A stretch of DNA of 42,236 nt, taken from contig JAKIUJ010000011.1 of assembly GCA_021647625.1 (NCBI GenBank), forward strand, positions 1 through 42,236, in the 5' to 3' direction. The stretch is from Desulfobacula sp. (lineage in GTDB: Bacteria > Desulfobacterota > Desulfobacteria > Desulfobacterales > Desulfobacteraceae). Below the pieces are notes generated by a model, which saw only the letters and a list, made by a program, of their open reading frames with translations, did not search any database and was not told where the DNA came from. Numbering within the stretch: the first letter of the stretch is position 1; each line of letters begins with the position of its first letter. Positions 41,622 to 42,236 of this stretch are shown here, piece by piece. A program made the translations under genes and the position numbers.

Positions 41622-41921
41622 ATGACACAGATTAGAACCATTGCCGTTAAAGAATTTAAAGACTATTTTATTTCTCCCATCGCATATATTGTAATTTCTT
41701 TGTTTCTCATTGTAACCGGTTGGTTTTTCTTTTCTACCTTCTTTATCTATGGCCGTGCGGACTTGAGAGACTTTTTTTCTTTGCTTCCCATAACCTTTTC
41801 TTTTTTTATTCCGGCTATTACCATGCGGCTTTTTTCAGAAGAAAAGAATGTGGGATCATATGAAACTCTTACTTGCTCTTTAAAGATGCCGGAGGTTTTA
41901 TTAACCCCCGGTCTTTCTTGA
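41622..41921 (+). pseudogene. ABC-2 permease (GldF-like), truncated after the second membrane helix
   Basis: The N-terminal ~80 residues match ABC-2 permeases: VKEFKDYFISPIAYIVISLFL, then PAITMRLFSEEKNVGSYETL, the conserved cytoplasmic motif. A complete protein of about 240 residues would continue with a TLPV...VLGKF-type sequence and several more helices. Instead the frame reads TCSLKMPEVLLTPGLS and stops at 41921. The break lies near 41875-41905. It may be an insertion, a deletion or an assembly join; the following DNA does not restore the permease in another frame. Confidence 0.8.
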
Positions 41922-42055
41922 CTACGAATGTCTCCTTTTGTGATATTTCCAGTGTTTGAAGAAACCGCCCAATGTCACCTATGTGCTGTTTTCAGACGTA
42001 AGTTCAACATCTGTCAGGTACATTTATAAACCATCCTCTGTTCGTTATTAAAACT
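41922..42055. other. Unassigned sequence after the broken permease
   Basis: No complete ORF or known motif. In minus direction it contains very short frames, such as one starting MYLTDVELTSENST, and a stop-free stretch reading IGDIGRFLQTLEISQKETF toward the permease break. It could be the edge of an insertion element or an intergenic piece from another locus. Confidence 0.4.
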
Positions 42056-42236
42056 TCAGGCTATTCTCGCATTTAGCATCAGCCAGTCTTTTTTCTGTTG
42101 CATAAAATTATCTCTCAGCTCAATAGCTCGTTCTTTAAGTGTTTCCAGGTCGCAGCTTTCTTTAGCACAAAGTTTTTTTGCTTCCAGCCATTGTCGCCTT
42201 GCTTGTGAAAACTCATTTATTTTAACTAACAAGGTT
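42056..42236 (-). CDS. C-terminal fragment of an LprI/DUF1311-like protein (partial)
   Basis: The minus frame is open from the window edge (42235) to a TGA at 42056, giving 59 residues. The pattern ARRQWLEAKKLCAKESCDLETLKERAIEL resembles the end of lysozyme-inhibitor LprI-type domains (R..W...R..C....CL...Y..R...L). These usually occur in small secreted proteins. The start is outside the window. Identification is tentative because it is short. Confidence 0.5.
   Translation of the reverse strand, partial: TLLVKINEFSQARRQWLEAKKLCAKESCDLETLKERAIELRDNFMQQKKDWLMLNARIA

Noticed and set aside
1-42236. tRNA and rRNA genes
   Set aside because: I saw no cloverleaf-like sequence with GGTTCGAATCC-type T-arm in the gaps I read, nor any conserved rRNA stretch.

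Overview
The window looks like a bacterial chromosomal segment, roughly 40% G+C by eye. Gene content and order suggest an anaerobic Desulfobacterota (Desulfobacterales-like) organism. The hints are the aro cluster, an xseA-xseB-ispA-dxs-tlyA operon, a liv operon next to sigma-54 activators, AtoC/ZraR-type two-component systems and many short palindromic intergenic repeats. This taxonomic call is inference from gene content, not from a marker-gene comparison. Both ends look foreign to the rest. The first ~1.1 kb encodes the C-terminal part of a Bacteroidota-type M1 peptidase with a type IX secretion tail. It is joined to what looks like the last codons of pheA. The right end truncates an ABC permease.

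Layout: (1) 1-1182, M1 peptidase fragment and chimeric junction. (2) 1123-4861, a tight shikimate operon (pheA remnant, aroE, aroA, aroK, aroC). (3) 4890-7290, a small unknown gene, an orphan TolC-like protein and a repeat-rich gap. (4) 7291-11049, purC overlapping a ParB-like gene that overlaps a spore-photoproduct-lyase-like radical SAM gene, then a PlsC acyltransferase. (5) 11408-18763, minus strand: an EF-G-like GTPase, tlyA, dxs (broken by a one-base frameshift), ispA, xseB, xseA. (6) 19112-26700, a Bax-inhibitor-1 membrane protein, glmM, a left-handed beta-helix protein, pgi flanked by two copies of a ~100-bp repeat, fabH and a CaCA antiporter. (7) 26808-33510, a lone receiver protein, a receiverless sigma-54 activator and the branched-chain amino-acid transporter livJHMGF. 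(8) 33590-38219, a ZraSR-like histidine kinase/regulator pair divergent from a Met/Gly-rich ZraP/Spy-like periplasmic protein and a SHOCT-domain membrane protein. Each of the last two has a textbook -24/-12 sigma-54 promoter inside a duplicated ~195-bp promoter region. (9) 38631-42236, uncharacterised envelope proteins, a GldA-like ABC ATPase, a truncated GldF-like permease and a partial LprI-like gene.

The genes fit together as core metabolism: chorismate, purine, isoprenoid, amino-sugar, fatty-acid and amino-acid-uptake functions. Two accessory units stand out. One is the ZraSR-like envelope-stress circuit, whose targets share a GGGAC-N6/7-CCCC-type upstream site. The other is the ParB-like/radical-SAM pair embedded behind purC. 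The intergenic DNA carries several repeat families. One is a 134-bp element present twice at about 93% identity, one copy being flanked by a perfect 14-bp direct repeat as expected after transposition.
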